In this document: piece by piece, positions 16,886 through 23,006 of the stretch
Layout: each line of letters begins with the position of its first letter
Position numbering within the stretch: the stretch's first letter is position 1
IMG/VR virus record: IMGVR_UViG_3300030329_000742
Location: 1 to 25,371 of that record
Length of the DNA stretch: 25,371 bases
Reading direction: 5' to 3' (one strand)
Source: a virus
Made by a program: the position numbers and the translations under genes
Notes under the pieces: generated by a model
What the model was told of the DNA's origin: nothing
Database searches by the model: none
What the model saw: the letters and a program-made list of their open reading frames with translations, nothing else

Positions 16886-17113
16886 TCAACCTCCTAACAA
16901 GGTTTTGCCAATGTTGGCTTCAGTTTCATCCCCCATTGATCCCGTCAGGATCGTGGATGAACGGCCTTTCATGGACAGTCTACGCCTGCGCTCCGCAGCC
17001 GCTGCCGCATTAACGGCAGGATCATCCCTCGTCGGAGGGGGTTCAGGCGGCTCTGGGGGTGGAGGTAGCGGCGCCATCTTCGGCATTTTTGGCGCAAATG
17101 GTCCAACACACAT
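16886..17113 (-). CDS. Small MCVG...TLLGG family protein, first copy
   Basis: A 75-residue protein: MCVGPFAPKMPKMAPLPPPP, a Pro/Glu stretch, AVNAAAAAERRRRLSMKGRS, then STILTGSMGDETEANIGK and TLLGG. The start at 17113 is chosen because MCVG matches the second copy and GGAG precedes it; the in-frame ATG at 17119 is possible but unsupported. Its first 71 bases overlap the end of the GNAT-like gene in another frame. The Pro-rich arm followed by a basic helix and conserved tail suggests a structural adaptor at the portal or in the head, but no function is shown. Confidence 0.72.
   Translation of the reverse strand: MCVGPFAPKMPKMAPLPPPPEPPEPPPTRDDPAVNAAAAAERRRRLSMKGRSSTILTGSMGDETEANIGKTLLGG
16889..16897 (-). 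promoter_or_regulatory. Perfect Shine-Dalgarno embedded in TLLGG codons of first copy
   Basis: TTA GGA GGT encodes Leu-Gly-Gly and differs in one base from the consensus TAAGGAGGT. It ends four bases before ATG 16884 (stop TGA plus T), fixing that start. Confidence 0.8.
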
Positions 17114-17597
17114 CTTCATTCTCCAGTCGGGTTTTTGTCCACGAATAGCAGTGATAAGGCACTCTGTTCTGCCCATAATCCTCAAGAGTGGCTTCACGCC
17201 TGGCACCCAGCAATTCCAGCCAGCGATGGGCCACATGGTGATTGTCATGCGTCCAGCATTCCGCACGGACGCATCCCGCATCAATCAGGTCCGGCATCAT
17301 CTCCCGGTTGATGTGACGCGTCACCGACAACGCCACTTTCGGCCAGAGATCCGTCGCATACATCCACACGCTGACCACCAGGGGCCTCATTTCCGTGGCT
17401 CCCCAGGTAGCTACAGGCGTCTCCCCATAGCGCGCAGTATACTTCAAACCGCTTCCAGCAACAGTTCCGACTGCCAGCATCTCCGGCGTCCGGGCAGTCG
17501 TTACCGGCCATATTTCTTCCGCATCGAGTTCACGCATATTCCGCGCGATTTCCACCACATCCGGGTACCGGGCATGGCGAATCTCAACCAAACTCAT
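17043..17597 (-). CDS. GNAT-like virion protein (T7 gp13-type)
   Basis: A 184-residue protein from ATG 17597. It has an N-terminal VEIRHARYPDVVEIARNMRE, then ATDLWPKVALSVTRHINREM and a C-terminal AECWTHDNHHVAHRWLELLG. This is the fold pattern of the acetyltransferase-like proteins that many short-tailed phages encode next to terminase or portal genes, related to T7 gp13. The pyrophosphate-binding Q/RxxGxG/A loop of active GNATs is not evident, so an enzymatic role is doubtful. The gene overlaps the large terminase by 14 bases. A GTG nine bases upstream (17606) is an alternative start. The last 23 residues are read from DNA shared with the first MCVG gene. Confidence 0.75.
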   Translation of the reverse strand: MSLVEIRHARYPDVVEIARNMRELDAEEIWPVTTARTPEMLAVGTVAGSGLKYTARYGETPVATWGATEMRPLVVSVWMYATDLWPKVALSVTRHINREMMPDLIDAGCVRAECWTHDNHHVAHRWLELLGARREATLEDYGQNRVPYHCYSWTKTRLENEDVCWTICAKNAEDGAATSTPRAA

Positions 17598-18912
17598 TGT
17601 AATCACTTATCACGACAGGACGGCCCCCCGGACCCCTGCCAGTCTGTGCCATCATGGCATAATCACTCTGATCCCCATCCCTGAGACCAATCGCAGCATA
17701 ACGCATTGAATCCGCACAATGCGAAGAAGCATCATGGTTGGGCCGCTCCCGCCAGGTGTTCTGGCGGTCATTCCACTGCCGATGATAATGACGGAGCCAC
17801 TTCAGCCCCTGTGAACAATTATGCCGGTCAAAATGAAGAGTCGGAATCAAAGCCCGTACCGCCTCGATGCCGTCCTGAAGCCCCAGCTTCGCGACAATCG
17901 TCGGGCGTACCCCCAGCGACTGCAGCATCTCATAACGTGATGAACCGCTACCAAGCTCACGAACAAGAACATCATGGGGAAAATAATGACGACCATAAAC
18001 ATAAGGTTGAGCGCGTAAGTGAGCGATGTAATGATGCAACCCCTCCCCGGAACTTTCATAGTAATCAATAATCCTGTGACCGGATTCTCCGCGTATCGAC
18101 TGGCCGAACCAGATCGCGGTCGAATCCCGCATCCCGAGATCCCAGCTCGTCCAGACCTCCGCGTTAGGTTCCCACTTCACGGAACCGACCTGGCCCTGCA
18201 ATTCTATACGGTCCAGAGCCTTGGCGTAATAGGCCCCAATTAAAGCCGCACTCCAACTGCACTCGAATTCCTGCTCATACTGCGATTCATCCATCGTGTC
18301 CCGCGCAGCCTGCAGTTCCCTCTCGGGAATAATGTTCGTCTCCGAGGCAGGGAACCGCATGGCGAACCACTCGTCATCACCCTTCTCCATGTTGGCAAGC
18401 GCAGTGTCATAAATCGTTTTAAACTGGTTTGTCCCGCGTGGCGTCCCGATCCAGAGAGCCTTCCCCGTACCGAAATCCGAAAGAGCGGGACGGACAATCT
18501 CAGGGAAAAGCCTTGCATTCATATCCGCATATTCATCAAGAACTGCCGCATCCAGCCTCAAGCCCCGGAGGGCATCGACGTTCTCACCTCCCAAAAGCCA
18601 TATCCGCTTCCCGTCAGGCAAGTCACATCTTAATTCAGCCTCATTAAACTTAACCATGGGAATGACCCCGGCATATTCACGGAGCATAACCCAGGCAATT
18701 CTCTTGGCGGCAGCATATGTCGGCGCAATATAGGCCCCCTGCGCACTCCTCCTCTCACACTCCAGAATTTCCCGTAAAAGCCAGTTAATCGCCATGACGG
18801 TTTTACCGAAACGTCTATGACAGACAGCAACATTAAAACGCCGGGCATTGTCGTGAAACTTCTCCTGCAGAGGACGTGGCGTATACGGAATCGTAATTCT
18901 AGGATGTGCCAT
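17584..18912 (-). CDS. terL: Terminase large subunit
   Basis: A 442-residue packaging motor. Walker A is CHRRFGKT at residues 31-38, a typical terminase variant; Walker B is LDEYAD at 125-130, with the catalytic Glu at 127; the coupling motif is ALWIGTPRG. The C-terminal RNase-H-like nuclease starts with VWTSWDLGMRDSTAIWF (first catalytic Asp) and ends with HDASSHCADSMRYA (last Asp). The ATPase pumps DNA through the portal and the nuclease cuts concatemers. The length fits a compact terminase. ATG 18912 overlaps the oxygenase-like gene by 14 bases. Confidence 0.95.
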   Translation of the reverse strand: MAHPRITIPYTPRPLQEKFHDNARRFNVAVCHRRFGKTVMAINWLLREILECERRSAQGAYIAPTYAAAKRIAWVMLREYAGVIPMVKFNEAELRCDLPDGKRIWLLGGENVDALRGLRLDAAVLDEYADMNARLFPEIVRPALSDFGTGKALWIGTPRGTNQFKTIYDTALANMEKGDDEWFAMRFPASETNIIPERELQAARDTMDESQYEQEFECSWSAALIGAYYAKALDRIELQGQVGSVKWEPNAEVWTSWDLGMRDSTAIWFGQSIRGESGHRIIDYYESSGEGLHHYIAHLRAQPYVYGRHYFPHDVLVRELGSGSSRYEMLQSLGVRPTIVAKLGLQDGIEAVRALIPTLHFDRHNCSQGLKWLRHYHRQWNDRQNTWRERPNHDASSHCADSMRYAAIGLRDGDQSDYAMMAQTGRGPGGRPVVISDYNEFG

Positions 18913-19330
18913 GCCCTGCCTGTAAAAACATCAATAAACAAACTCTCCAGCCATCATGGCTGGAAACCCTGTGCCGGTTTTCTGCCTGTGTGTCCCAGGC
19001 CCATAACTCCCCGGGCTTCTGGTCTGGAATAATATCGTGAAACTGTAAAATCCCCCCCACCGCGTCTTCAGGCTTCTCCGTCAGCAAAACCGACGCGGAA
19101 ACCTCAACCCATGGCATATGCGGCCCGTTATCCAGATGCCAGTCGTGGCCTTCTTTTCGACACTCAACCCTGACATACGATGGGTCTTCAGGGCTAATAT
19201 CGAATTTTTCCCGTATAACCTCAACAACAGGGGCAATAATGGGGTCGTTAAAATCCCTGTATCCAACCTCCGAGGCCAGCAATTTGCGCTGTGTGGCGTC
19301 CAGAACGTCAGAGATAACAAATCTAGCCAA
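18899..19330 (-). CDS. 2OG-Fe(II) oxygenase-like protein
   Basis: A 143-residue protein whose only start before the core is TTG 19330, overlapping the previous stop by eight bases. Residues 62-136 read as a compact double-stranded beta helix: DWHLDNG gives HxD (His65, Asp67), VGGILQF is the typical GGxLxF strand, KPGELWAW matches the G-x-L-x-x-F/W turn, NRHRV gives the distal His120, and GWRVCLLMFL supplies Arg129 for 2-oxoglutarate, nine residues later as usual. The family hydroxylates protein or nucleic-acid substrates using Fe(II) and 2-oxoglutarate. The substrate is unknown. It is shorter than most, with only about 55 residues before the core. Its position between the terminases is notable. 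Confidence 0.75.
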   Translation of the reverse strand: MARFVISDVLDATQRKLLASEVGYRDFNDPIIAPVVEVIREKFDISPEDPSYVRVECRKEGHDWHLDNGPHMPWVEVSASVLLTEKPEDAVGGILQFHDIIPDQKPGELWAWDTQAENRHRVSSHDGWRVCLLMFLQAGHGTS

Positions 19331-19550
19331 TCAGTTTGCCGCCAAGATACCTTCCGCCTACGGCCCTCTGGGCCTCTCTCTGGACTTCCGGGGCAGGAGG
19401 GGCAGGGGGATCGTCCTGAATAAATGCTTCATTCACATCAGGGGTCGATGGATCGTCTGCCATAAACGTGCCGTCGGCCTTTTTGGCCCTGGTCCTGCGT
19501 CTTGCAGGCTCCTTCTTGGTAGATGCCTTTTTAGCTGGTGCTTTAGCCAT
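19323..19550 (-). CDS. Small protein with basic N-terminus and acidic Pro-rich C-terminus
   Basis: A 75-residue protein: MAKAPAKKASTKKEPARRRT begins a histone-H1-like basic arm, then KADGTFMADDPSTPDVNEAF and an acidic Pro-rich segment, ending GGRYLGGKLIG. ATG 19550 is favoured by GGAG eight bases upstream; the frame stays open further upstream without another good start. The charge split suggests binding to DNA or to an acidic partner through the N-terminus. Small proteins of this kind are often found beside phage terminase genes. No family name or function is known to me. Confidence 0.65.
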   Translation of the reverse strand: MAKAPAKKASTKKEPARRRTRAKKADGTFMADDPSTPDVNEAFIQDDPPAPPAPEVQREAQRAVGGRYLGGKLIG

Positions 19551-19858
19551 TTTAACTTCTCCAAAATTATCGTCGTATTCGTGTTGTGGTCCCCTATCAA
19601 TACAGACAAAACCGCGACGGCAGGGGTACCCCCGCCTCAACACCCCCACCCCTTCAGGAAATGCGTGTCAAATTCCAAGACGTTCCTGTTAGAGCGCAAA
19701 AAACCATGCGAACCCTAGCGTTGTAGGGCCTGCATGGCTCCACAACAGGGAGAGAAGTGATGCCAATGCAGGCCCTGATGCCACAGGATAGCAGCCTCAA
19801 GGCGCTCAAGCGGCGATCTCACGCGCGACAGTGTTAAGCCACATGCCTTCCAACACAC
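19551..19858. other. Non-coding gap between small terminase and the basic small protein
   Basis: About 308 bases without a convincing gene in an otherwise gapless stretch. It holds a long inverted repeat (19725-19776), a second short dyad CCCTA/TAGGG close by, and an 18-base GC-rich dyad at 19619-19636. A TTGACA hexamer on the minus strand (19671-19666) has no matching -10 box. No tRNA fold was found by eye. The gap could hold a late promoter, an RNA element, or a packaging (pac/cos-like) site beside the terminase genes; none is proven. Confidence 0.5.
19725..19776. repeat. Inverted repeat, 14-base arms, near terminase genes
   Basis: Arms AGGGCCTGCATGGC (19725-19738) and GCCAATGCAGGCCCT (19762-19776) pair perfectly except for one bulged A, around a 23-base loop. 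The 11-base outer part is exact. No T-tract follows on either strand, so it is not an ordinary terminator. Confidence 0.75.
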
Positions 19859-20332
19859 TTAGTTTGCAATGTCCTCACTAACCATTTCATCAAGATCCGC
19901 ATTAGGAAGAACCTTCATTGGATCATTCTTTGGCGTATCCCAACCAATAACGAATGGACCGTTATGAGTTATCTCCTGTTTGTCCTTATAACGACTATCA
20001 AGCTTTGACAGTTGGGCTAGAGCCTGATGACCAAGATTATTAGCCGCAGTCACCTTTGCCTGAAGAGTCTTCGGATCAGCATCATGTTCGCCAGCCATGA
20101 TCTTCATCTGAGCATTCGCAGCTATATCGGCATGAACAAGCTTTCCGCGTCGAATAGCCCGAAACACCAGATCATCAAGTTCCTTGTCTTCATTACACCA
20201 ATGCCAGAATGCAATCCTCGAGGGTAAATGATCATCCTCGAAGATCGAAACCAGCGTTTCACCGTTTCCGATACGCTCGAGAACTTCCTCGATGACTTCC
20301 GGCGTTTTCTTGGTTGGTCGAGGTTTGCCCAT
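19859..20332 (-). CDS. terS: Terminase small subunit
   Basis: A 157-residue protein: MGKPRPTKKTPEVIEEVLER, then ETLVSIFEDDHLPSRIAFWH, a helix-turn-helix like that of the Sf6-type small terminase family, WCNEDKELDDLVFRAIRRGK, and a long helix (KTLQAKVTAANNLGHQALAQ) for ring formation. The protein recognises the packaging site and activates the large subunit. ATG 20332 is chosen because the family alignment begins at RPTKKTPE. No good ribosome site is visible: an intrinsic terminator ends 11 bases before the start codon. The C-terminus (ITHNGPFVIGWDT onward) is variable. Confidence 0.85.
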   Translation of the reverse strand: MGKPRPTKKTPEVIEEVLERIGNGETLVSIFEDDHLPSRIAFWHWCNEDKELDDLVFRAIRRGKLVHADIAANAQMKIMAGEHDADPKTLQAKVTAANNLGHQALAQLSKLDSRYKDKQEITHNGPFVIGWDTPKNDPMKVLPNADLDEMVSEDIAN

Positions 20333-20342
20333 AACAATCACC

Positions 20343-20372
20343 AAAAAAAAACCGGCGCTGTTAAACGCCGGG
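20343..20372 (-). terminator. Intrinsic terminator directly in front of the small terminase
   Basis: Minus-strand stem CCGGCG/CGCCGG (20371-20366 and 20357-20352), loop of eight bases, then nine consecutive T (20351-20343). It marks the end of the replication-gene transcript. The T-tract ends only 10 bases before the terS ATG. Confidence 0.85.
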
Positions 20373-20381
20373 AGTTTCAAC

Positions 20382-20429
20382 TTAATCACCTGGGAGAGAA
20401 AAGGTCTTATCCATGGACAATTCATCCAT
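20382..20429 (-). CDS. Possible 15-residue leader peptide before the terminator
   Basis: A tiny frame MDELSMDKTFSLPGD starts at ATG 20429 and ends with TAA 20382, ten bases before the terminator stem. Its ribosome site is weak. The arrangement of short frame plus terminator plus gene recalls attenuation, but no run of regulatory codons is present. It may be chance. Confidence 0.2.
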   Translation of the reverse strand: MDELSMDKTFSLPGD

Positions 20430-20431
20430 GG
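20411..20431. repeat. Dyad CCATGGA-7-TCCATGG
   Basis: Perfect seven-base arms separated by seven bases, in the intergenic stretch upstream of the terminator. The size and spacing suit an operator bound by a dimeric regulator, though it also coincides with two ATG codons. Confidence 0.45.
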
Positions 20432-20496
20432 TGACACAAACCTAAACGATAATGCCCCCTCAACACAATATGAACGAACATAGTCATCTTCACCTA

Positions 20497-21000
20497 CTAA
20501 ATACGGTAATACTGTACCAATCCATCAAGCCCGAGCCGCAGTGCCACCATTCCATCCCTGTCTGGCCGTGAAGACCCGGCAACAAGCTTCCAGGTTCCGG
20601 CAGTATTCCCGTCACCACAGACATGCTCGATCACACCACTAAGCGGTTTTCCCACAAACCCGAGTGCGCTTTTAATCCTTTTCTTTGCATCCCTGATAGC
20701 CTCGGCGGCTTCAACAGGCACATCACCACCGCCAATCCTGTTCCATCTTGACTGGGCATAATGAGCTACAAGGGCAGCTTTTCTGTAATCCTGTGCAAAC
20801 AATTCAGCAGCCTGGTACTGGCTTCCATCAATAAAACTCTTACGAAAATAATACGCTATAGGATCATGCGTGGCATTCCTTATGGCCTTAACACCGGCAA
20901 CAGCGGTTTCAATCTCTACAAACTCCCCATGCTGTAGCTTCTCGACGGGACCATAATCGCTGTTTACAGATTTCTTATGTGATTTCTTTTTTTTAACCAT
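20497..21000 (-). CDS. DUF6456-like protein
   Basis: A 167-residue protein from ATG 21000 (a GTG 30 bases upstream lies in the repeat array and is less likely). The N-terminus is very basic (MVKKKKSHKK). Residues about 60-167 contain YQAAELFAQDYRKAALVAHY, AIRDAKKRIKSALGFVGKPL, SGVIEHVCGDGN and VALRLGLDGLVQYY. This resembles the DUF6456 C-terminal domain seen in alphaproteobacterial regulators and phage proteins. The helix-turn-helix that precedes it in bacterial forms is missing; the Lys-rich start may bind nucleic acid instead. It is the last gene before the terminator, and the repeat array in front could control it. The role in replication or regulation is unknown. Confidence 0.65.
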   Translation of the reverse strand: MVKKKKSHKKSVNSDYGPVEKLQHGEFVEIETAVAGVKAIRNATHDPIAYYFRKSFIDGSQYQAAELFAQDYRKAALVAHYAQSRWNRIGGGDVPVEAAEAIRDAKKRIKSALGFVGKPLSGVIEHVCGDGNTAGTWKLVAGSSRPDRDGMVALRLGLDGLVQYYRI

Positions 21001-21027
21001 TATCCCTACTTTCCGGTCAATCGGTTG

Positions 21028-21124
21028 CACCGAACACCGAATCCCTAAAGGGAATTCGGTGTTTTCGGTGCTAAATCACCGAATTTGCGGTAGCACCGAA
21101 TCGGTGTTTTCGGTGTTTTCGGTG
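21028..21124. repeat. CACCGAA/TTCGGTG repeat array, candidate origin or operator
   Basis: Eight exact copies of CACCGAA or its complement and one with a mismatch fill 97 bases: 21028, 21035, 21055, 21064, 21077, 21094, 21100 (degenerate), 21109 and 21118. The last three have a nine-base period. Two large foldable palindromes result; one is centred near 21048 with a GGGATTCGGTGT-type stem. The array begins right after the primase-helicase stop. Iterons of this density next to a RepA-type helicase gene suggest an origin; an RNA or protein-binding control site is the alternative. Confidence 0.8.
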
Positions 21125-23002
21125 CTATTCGATAAGCCATATCATTTCCCCTTTACGCATGATGAATTCATTTCCCATTAGCCCGTTCATGGCTTCATTG
21201 AACCTTGATGCCTTGTGCTTAACATCACCTGTCAGCAGATCACCGGCGGCATTTCTGGCCTGTTCTTCGGTGATAGTCCTGAGTGTCGGGTATCCCGTTC
21301 CCGGAATGCGGTCCTGTCCGTGGATGTCAACGGCCTGCTTAATGGCCTTGAATACGGCTTTCTGGTTGGCACCTGTCGGGCCTTTGGATTTTCTCTTTGT
21401 AACCGGCATATCGCTATGGCTTACATGCTCAACCACGCATGTGGTGAGTTGTTCTCCGTCTGTATCGACGCCTATGGTATGGGTGTTTAGCTTGAACCCG
21501 AACTCCAGGTTGTCTTCACCATCTCTCTGTTTAAGGGTTTTAAATGCCTTGTAAGCCCCTTCGGTGCCATCAAGGGAGGTAACTTCAATTTCCGTATCCA
21601 CGGCACCCAGAAGGCTTGAATGGCCTCTCAGGCCCTGTGCTGCGTCTTTCCCTACATGATGGATAATGAGGACAAAGCACTCGAGTTGCTTCCAGATCCT
21701 GTCACATGAGGCGACGAACGCCGTCATATCTTCGGGACTGTTCTCGTTGCCTCCTGCCATGGCGCGGGACAGCGTGTCTATGACCACTAGCTTGAACGGC
21801 TCACCGAACCGTCTCTGTTGCCTTCTAAGGCCCTTGATAATGCGTTCCGCATCCTTGTCGGGGTCCAGGAGATTGATCTGGTCTGGCGTAATAATGAACG
21901 GAACATTGTTCATATTGGTGTCGTTTTCTTCAGCCCACTTCATTACTCTGTTCTGGAATCGCCGTCCTGACTCCAGTGCGATGTATGCCGCGGGGCCGTG
22001 CTTGGTCAGCTTATTGGCGTATCCTTTGCCTGATGCGACGTGCATGGCTAAGTCTAAAGCCCAGAACGTCTTCCCTGATCCCGGCTTTCCGTAGGCGGCG
22101 CCTAGTCCTGTGGCCGGAATGAGGTCTTTGACTGTCCAGTTTGCGTCCATAACGTAATGCATTTGGTGGGGTAGTATCCACTGGATAGCGTTGTCATCAT
22201 CTATTTCCTCGATTTCCGCACCGGGTTCCCATGGTGTAATAGTGTTGACGATGTTGTGAACATCCTTGATCTTCCTGGGGTTGGACTGAAACCAGTCCAC
22301 CATGTCGGCTTTTTCCTTTAGATCCCCGCAGATGTTGGCAATGATGATGGTGTTGGCTGTTCCATGGAGATGTTCCGCCACCTGAAGGGCATGTTTGTGT
22401 CCCGGGGCATCATTGTCGGGGATGATAATGATGCTTTTATCCTTGAAATAGGGGTTGAGGTTGCTGTCCCAGTTGTTGGCACCGCCGCTATTGCATGTTG
22501 CGGGGTATCCGTAGAGCCACATGGCATCAGCCGCCTGTTCGCCTTCAACGATGTATATGACGCTGTGATTGATGATCTCTGGCAGTCTGTAGGGCAGGCG
22601 TGGGATGCCCTTGATGCCCGGTGTAAGGCTTTCATCCTTTATGGCATACTGTTTGAAGGTTTTTCCCGTTCCATTGAAGGTTCTTTCCACCATGTATTGC
22701 GGTTGACCCTCTTCGTTCCTGTATATGTACCGTCTTGGGTTGATGTATTCGGGCCCGAATGCCTTGATATGCTCATATGTCTCTGTCTGTTCACTTTCCG
22801 GCCATTGGGGGATGTTTCTGATTATTTCAGTAAAGTCACATCCTGCATGGCAATGGAGGAGGGGTGTGTCGCGTCCTTCTGCGTCTGTAATGGACAGGGA
22901 GGGGTTCTTGTCGTTATGTGCGGGACAACACGCCATCCATGATCCATCACTAACCCTCTTGGCTTTCTTTAAGTGTTTGGCGATTTCAGTGGCAGTAGTC
23001 AT
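21125..23002 (-). CDS. Bifunctional primase-helicase (zinc finger, TOPRIM, RepA-type ATPase)
   Basis: A 625-residue protein from ATG 23002. Residues 26-55 form a zinc-binding motif (CPAH, then HCHAGC) as in DnaG/T7 gp4-type primases. TOPRIM follows, with VEGE at 152-155 and PDND at 195-198. A RecA-fold ATPase has Walker A GKPGSGKT at 305-312 and Walker B LVVIDT ending near Asp409, with IIHHVGKD behind it; it looks like the RepA/AAA_25 helicases rather than the DnaB/T7 gp4 type. A C-terminal charged region (residues about 540-625) may be a winged helix. It would prime and unwind at the fork. It starts four bases after the PAPS-reductase-like gene. Confidence 0.9.
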   Translation of the reverse strand: MTTATEIAKHLKKAKRVSDGSWMACCPAHNDKNPSLSITDAEGRDTPLLHCHAGCDFTEIIRNIPQWPESEQTETYEHIKAFGPEYINPRRYIYRNEEGQPQYMVERTFNGTGKTFKQYAIKDESLTPGIKGIPRLPYRLPEIINHSVIYIVEGEQAADAMWLYGYPATCNSGGANNWDSNLNPYFKDKSIIIIPDNDAPGHKHALQVAEHLHGTANTIIIANICGDLKEKADMVDWFQSNPRKIKDVHNIVNTITPWEPGAEIEEIDDDNAIQWILPHQMHYVMDANWTVKDLIPATGLGAAYGKPGSGKTFWALDLAMHVASGKGYANKLTKHGPAAYIALESGRRFQNRVMKWAEENDTNMNNVPFIITPDQINLLDPDKDAERIIKGLRRQQRRFGEPFKLVVIDTLSRAMAGGNENSPEDMTAFVASCDRIWKQLECFVLIIHHVGKDAAQGLRGHSSLLGAVDTEIEVTSLDGTEGAYKAFKTLKQRDGEDNLEFGFKLNTHTIGVDTDGEQLTTCVVEHVSHSDMPVTKRKSKGPTGANQKAVFKAIKQAVDIHGQDRIPGTGYPTLRTITEEQARNAAGDLLTGDVKHKASRFNEAMNGLMGNEFIMRKGEMIWLIE

Positions 23003-23006
23003 CTGT

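Noticed and set aside
19619-19636. GC-rich dyad GGCAGGGG/CCCCCGCC as a terminator after terS
   Set aside because: One mismatch and no T-tract follow on the minus strand.
19666-19671. TTGACA hexamer on the minus strand, possible late promoter
   Set aside because: No -10-like sequence lies 16-18 bases downstream (the stretch is G-rich), so a sigma-70 promoter is not supported.
19760-19837. Plus-strand 25-residue frame (MPMQALMPQDSS...) with GGGAGAGAAG in front
   Set aside because: It would be the only plus-strand gene, has no recognisable relatives, and its apparent ribosome site lies in the loop of the inverted repeat.
20333-20437. Upstream extension of the small terminase to GTG 20437
   Set aside because: It reads through the terminator hairpin and T-tract (giving FNSAGFFLVIV), and the family similarity begins at RPTKKTPE.
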